DNA from: Bacillus sp. FJAT-42376
GTDB taxonomy: Bacteria; Bacillota; Bacilli; Bacillales; Bacillaceae
Direction of reading: 5' to 3'
DNA: 64,000 nt
Assembly (NCBI RefSeq): GCF_003816055.1
Contig: NZ_CP033906.1
Location: 3,472,001-3,536,000, forward strand
Part shown: one piece after another, positions 61,421 to 64,000 of the stretch
How the letters are laid out: the number at the start of each line of letters is the position of its first letter
Position numbering within the stretch: the first letter of the stretch is position 1
Translations under genes and position numbers: made by a program
Notes under the pieces: generated by a model
Told to the model about the DNA's origin: nothing
What the model saw: only the letters and a program-made list of their open reading frames with translations
The model's database searches: none

Positions 61421-62614
61421 TTAAAGGACAGAGCGGAGTGCTTCTGCTTTGTCTGTTTGCTCCCATGGAAGCTCTACATCCGTACGGCCGAAGTGGCCGT
61501 ATGCAGCAGTTTGCTTATAAATTGGACGGCGAAGGTCAAGCATTTTAATAATGCCTGCTGGGCGAAGATCAAAGTTATTGCGAACCGCTTCAACAAGAAC
61601 TTCCTCGCTTGCTTTGCCTGTTCCGAATGTATCGATGGAGATGGATACCGGCTGTGCTACACCGATTGCATATGCAAGCTGTACTTCACATTTGTCAGCA
61701 AGACCGGCAGCCACGATGTTTTTTGCAACATAGCGCGCAGCATAAGCAGCAGAACGGTCTACTTTTGTTGCATCCTTGCCTGAGAATGCACCGCCGCCGT
61801 GACGAGCATATCCGCCGTACGTATCAACAATGATTTTACGGCCAGTCAGACCTGCATCCCCTTGAGGTCCGCCGATTACGAAACGTCCTGTCGGGTTGAT
61901 GAAGTATTTTGTGTTTTCATCGATTAGTTCTGCAGGAACTACAGGTTTGATAACAAATTCTTTAAGGTTGCGCTGAATCTGCTCCAAAGAGATTTCAGGG
62001 TGATGCTGAGTTGAAATAACAATCGTATCCACACGGACCGGTTTATCATTTTCATCATACTCAACCGTTACTTGTGTTTTTCCGTCCGGACGAAGGTATG
62101 GAAGGATTTCTTCTTTCCGCACTTCTGCAAGACGGCGTGAAAGCTTATGGGCAAGAGAAATCGGAAGAGGCATAAGCTCTTTCGTTTCGTTGCACGCAAA
62201 TCCGAACATTAATCCCTGGTCTCCTGCGCCAATTGCTTCAATTTCAGCGTCAGTCATCGTTCCTTCACGCGCTTCAAGGGCCTGGTCCACTCCCATCGCG
62301 ATGTCAGCGGACTGCTCATCGATGGATGTCAGGACAGCACAGGTTTCTGCATCGAAACCATATTTTGCACGCGTATAGCCGATATCTTTAACAGTTTCAC
62401 GAACAATCTTTGGAATGTCTACATAAGTGGAAGTCGTAATTTCTCCTGCAACCAGTACAAGACCTGTAGTGACAGAAGTTTCGCATGCGACACGTGCATT
62501 CGGATCATTTGCAAGAATGGCATCCAGGATGGAGTCTGAAATTTGGTCGCAAATTTTATCCGGATGGCCTTCCGTTACGGATTCTGATGTGAAAAGACGG
62601 CGTTTAATCGACAT
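61421..62614 (-). CDS. metK: S-adenosylmethionine synthetase
   Basis: A 397-residue methionine adenosyltransferase. It starts [20 protein letters not shown] with ATP-binding [12 protein letters not shown], then [16 protein letters not shown] and [20 protein letters not shown] near the active site. It makes SAM from methionine and ATP. AGGAGG precedes the ATG at 62614; an extension to 62653 is in the leader. The SAM-I riboswitch upstream gives feedback control. Confidence 0.97.
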   Translation of the reverse strand: MSIKRRLFTSESVTEGHPDKICDQISDSILDAILANDPNARVACETSVTTGLVLVAGEITTSTYVDIPKIVRETVKDIGYTRAKYGFDAETCAVLTSIDEQSADIAMGVDQALEAREGTMTDAEIEAIGAGDQGLMFGFACNETKELMPLPISLAHKLSRRLAEVRKEEILPYLRPDGKTQVTVEYDENDKPVRVDTIVISTQHHPEISLEQIQRNLKEFVIKPVVPAELIDENTKYFINPTGRFVIGGPQGDAGLTGRKIIVDTYGGYARHGGGAFSGKDATKVDRSAAYAARYVAKNIVAAGLADKCEVQLAYAIGVAQPVSISIDTFGTGKASEEVLVEAVRNNFDLRPAGIIKMLDLRRPIYKQTAAYGHFGRTDVELPWEQTDKAEALRSVL

Positions 62615-62773
62615 AGTAATTCCTCCTCTGATAATCGGGTGTTCTATTGGCAAGGTTCAGTTATGTACTTCCCCTCATTTTTTGAGACGGAACTCGTTCC
62701 CACTACTTATCTTTTGCTTTATGTTAAGAATCTTTCCCATTATAAAACCTAAGGAAAAAGATTCCAGACTGCA

Positions 62774-62957
62774 TAAAAAAACCCTTCCTACTTAATAGAG
62801 GAAAGGAGTTATTTTTCAGCCTTTCACTCTTATCGCTCAAGGACTACAGCCTTGCGTCAGGTTAGCACCTTTGCATGAGAGAAAACAGAATGTTTTCAGA
62901 ATCTTGCAGGTTGCTGGGCTTCATAGGGCCTGTCCCTCCACCAGCTCGGGATAAGAG
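62774..62957 (-). promoter_or_regulatory. SAM-I (S-box) riboswitch of metK
   Basis: On the minus strand the aptamer has CTCTTATCCCGAG (62945-62957), then GGTGGAGGGA and GGCCCTATGAAGCCC, AGCAACC, AAGGTGCTAA and the closing GATAAGAG (62827-62834). A terminator with AACTCCTTTCCT/AGGAAGGG-type arms and a T-run lies at 62774-62811. SAM binding would favour termination before metK. Confidence 0.95.
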
Positions 62958-62974
62958 AATCCGTTCAAGGACAT

Positions 62975-63004
62975 ATGATACCTCAGTTTTGAGGCAGATG
63001 TCAA
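62975..63004 (-). promoter_or_regulatory. sigma-A promoter of metK
   Basis: On the minus strand TTGACA (62999-63004) and TATCAT (62975-62980) are separated by 18 bp, directly upstream of the SAM-I leader. Confidence 0.7.
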
Positions 63005-63133
63005 CATAAATTGACAAGGATTTATAGAGTTCAGACAAGACGGTTCACAGGATCATTTTTCATTCTGCCCCGTTACAAAAAAAGGCTAATTAAAGCATGT
63101 TGTTGATTAATTGTTTAACACCTGCTGATTAAA

Positions 63134-63221
63134 GCGGAAGGCGAGGGTCTCCTGCCTAGAGCAGCGGGACAGGTAATATCCTGCAGCCGCAAAGCAGCGA
63201 GGAGGCTCACCGCCTGCCCAA
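63134..63221. repeat. intergenic dispersed repeat, copy C
   Basis: It contains GCGGAAGGCGAGGGTCTCCT, TAGAGCAGCGGGACAGGT and GGCTCACCGCCTGCCCA in the same order as the copy at 19935-20020 and the inverted copy at 34225-34342. It lies in the metK-pckA gap (63005-63471), where no gene is seen. Confidence 0.6.
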
Positions 63222-63419
63222 CCCCTCATGCCGCGAAAATTACGAGTGCAGCCAGTATCAAGCTGTTATCCTGTGCCGGCAGGGCTATAAAGAAATTCTC
63301 TGCTGTCATTCAGCAGATGCGGAGTTCAGTTAATATTTTTATGCTTTCTGGTCATGTGCAGTTGCATTTTCTGAGGCTGAACGTAAAATACATCTATTAG
63401 TATAGACTAATTAGTTTAA

Positions 63420-63430
63420 TGTGTTATACT
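63420..63430 (+). promoter_or_regulatory. CcpN-type operator over the pckA promoter
   Basis: TGTGTTATACT matches the CcpN consensus TRTGHYATAYW at every position and includes a -10 box TATACT (63425-63430). In B. subtilis CcpN represses pckA and gapB on glycolytic carbon sources. It lies 42 bp upstream of the pckA start. Confidence 0.65.
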
Positions 63431-63471
63431 TTTTATGAATCATTTAATTACGAGCAAAGGAAGGTATGGGG

Positions 63472-64000
63472 ATGAATTCACTTGCGGCAACAAACGAGCT
63501 TTCGCTTTTACTTAAAGGGGAACATGTTTATCACAATTTATCAGTACCGCAGCTAGTTGAAAAAATTCTATCTAGAAACGAAGCCGTTCTTACTTCAACC
63601 GGTGCCATCCGTGCAACGACTGGAGCATATACTGGCCGTTCTCCTAAAGATAAATTTATTGTAAAAGAAGATAGCGTAAAAAGCAAAATTGAATGGGGTA
63701 CGGTTAACCAGCCCATTTCCAGCGAAACATTTGAAAAACTTTATCATAAAGTACTTTCATACTTAAAAACACAGAAAGAGCTGTTCGTATTTGACGGATT
63801 TGCAGGAGCAGATGAACGATTCCGTCTGCCTATTAAGGTTGTGAACGAATATGCGTGGCACAGCCTTTTTGCAAATCAGCTCTTTATCCGCCCGGATGCC
63901 GGATCGGACCCTGCAGAAACAGAACCGTTCACCATTGTATCAGCACCCAATTTCAAAGCGGATCCTTCCATTGATGGAACGAACTCTGAAACGTTCATCA
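63472..64000 (+). CDS. pckA: phosphoenolpyruvate carboxykinase (ATP), N-terminal part
   Basis: An open frame of about 176 residues to the window end. It begins [20 protein letters not shown] and contains [20 protein letters not shown] then KFIVKED, the ATP-dependent PEPCK N-terminal signature. The enzyme converts oxaloacetate and ATP to phosphoenolpyruvate in gluconeogenesis. AAAGGAAGG is 7 bp before the ATG. It is divergent from metK as in B. subtilis. Control by CcpN is suggested by the operator over its promoter. Confidence 0.95.
   Translation, partial: MNSLAATNELSLLLKGEHVYHNLSVPQLVEKILSRNEAVLTSTGAIRATTGAYTGRSPKDKFIVKEDSVKSKIEWGTVNQPISSETFEKLYHKVLSYLKTQKELFVFDGFAGADERFRLPIKVVNEYAWHSLFANQLFIRPDAGSDPAETEPFTIVSAPNFKADPSIDGTNSETFI

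Noticed and set aside
1..64000. Prophage, rRNA or tRNA genes
   Set aside because: No phage structural or integrase genes and no rRNA or tRNA-like sequences were seen; the only mobile element is the IS3-family copy.

Overview
The window is a chromosomal segment of a low-to-mid GC Bacillaceae genome (Bacillus sensu lato; a Metabacillus-like species would fit, but the species cannot be fixed from the sequence alone). From about 17 kb to the right end the gene content and order follow the Bacillus subtilis leuS-ytr-metK-pckA neighbourhood: pepV, pbuO, ytzE, rsuA-type synthase, murJ (ytgP), ytfP, cse60, ytwF, leuS with a T-box, ytvB, yttB, ytrFE-C/D-BA, ytzC, mnmL-mnmM, ytpB-ytpA, ytoA, metK with a SAM-I riboswitch, and the start of pckA. 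There are no rRNA or tRNA genes, no CRISPR array and no prophage; the only complete mobile element is one IS3-family copy.

Region 1 (1-13.9 kb) is a long minus-strand fatty-acid/acyl-CoA degradation block. In transcription order it encodes an ACAD10/11-type acyl-CoA dehydrogenase, two SDRs, an acyl-CoA ligase, a TetR regulator, 3-hydroxyacyl-CoA dehydrogenase, enoyl-CoA hydratase, a hot-dog thioesterase, an aminoglycoside-phosphotransferase-like kinase, a ComB-like phosphatase, a FadE-type dehydrogenase, an SDR, a PaaG-like hydratase/isomerase and a quinone oxidoreductase. Two near-palindromic sites centred on ACCGGT mark two internal control points and are probably bound by the local TetR protein. 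The kinase and the ACAD10/11-type protein are the two halves of the eukaryotic ACAD10/ACAD11 fusion. The block can therefore be read as a 4-hydroxy-fatty-acid or gamma-hydroxyacyl-CoA route like Pseudomonas LvaA/LvaC, here with an extra phosphatase gene overlapping the kinase. At the left edge a second acyl-CoA ligase reads off the window behind a strong CcpA (cre) site.

Region 2 (14-30.3 kb) holds uncharacterised genes, a TetR/TspO-like pair sharing an operator, the pepV-pbuO-ytzE-rsuA-murJ-ytfP core, the IS3-family insertion set among short degenerate repeats, cse60, and a MarR-SDR-quinone reductase operon with three copies of a MarR-type palindrome. Region 3 (30.4-41.5 kb) has ytwF, leuS, ytvB, yttB, an AbrB-family membrane protein and the ytr ABC transporter operon with a YtrA operator. 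Next to it lies a roughly 390-bp tandem-repeat array with no convincing gene.

Region 4 (42-51.5 kb) contains three small minus-strand genes including ytzC, the tRNA U34 modification pair mnmL-mnmM, a cystine-type ABC importer, the sesquarterpene synthase/lipase pair ytpBA, ytoA, and a PAP2 phosphatase plus GT4 glycosyltransferase. Region 5 (51.6-61.1 kb) has a six-gene operon resembling parts of the Escherichia coli ydjXYZ-ynjABCDEF cluster (binding protein, double permease, ATPase, TVP38 protein, CDP-alcohol phosphatidyltransferase, FAD-disulfide oxidoreductase). It is followed by a translationally overlapping response regulator, histidine kinase and MsrA-MsrB operon. Region 6 (61.4-64 kb) has metK, its SAM-I leader, an intergenic repeat, and pckA (cut by the window end) with a CcpN-type site over its promoter.
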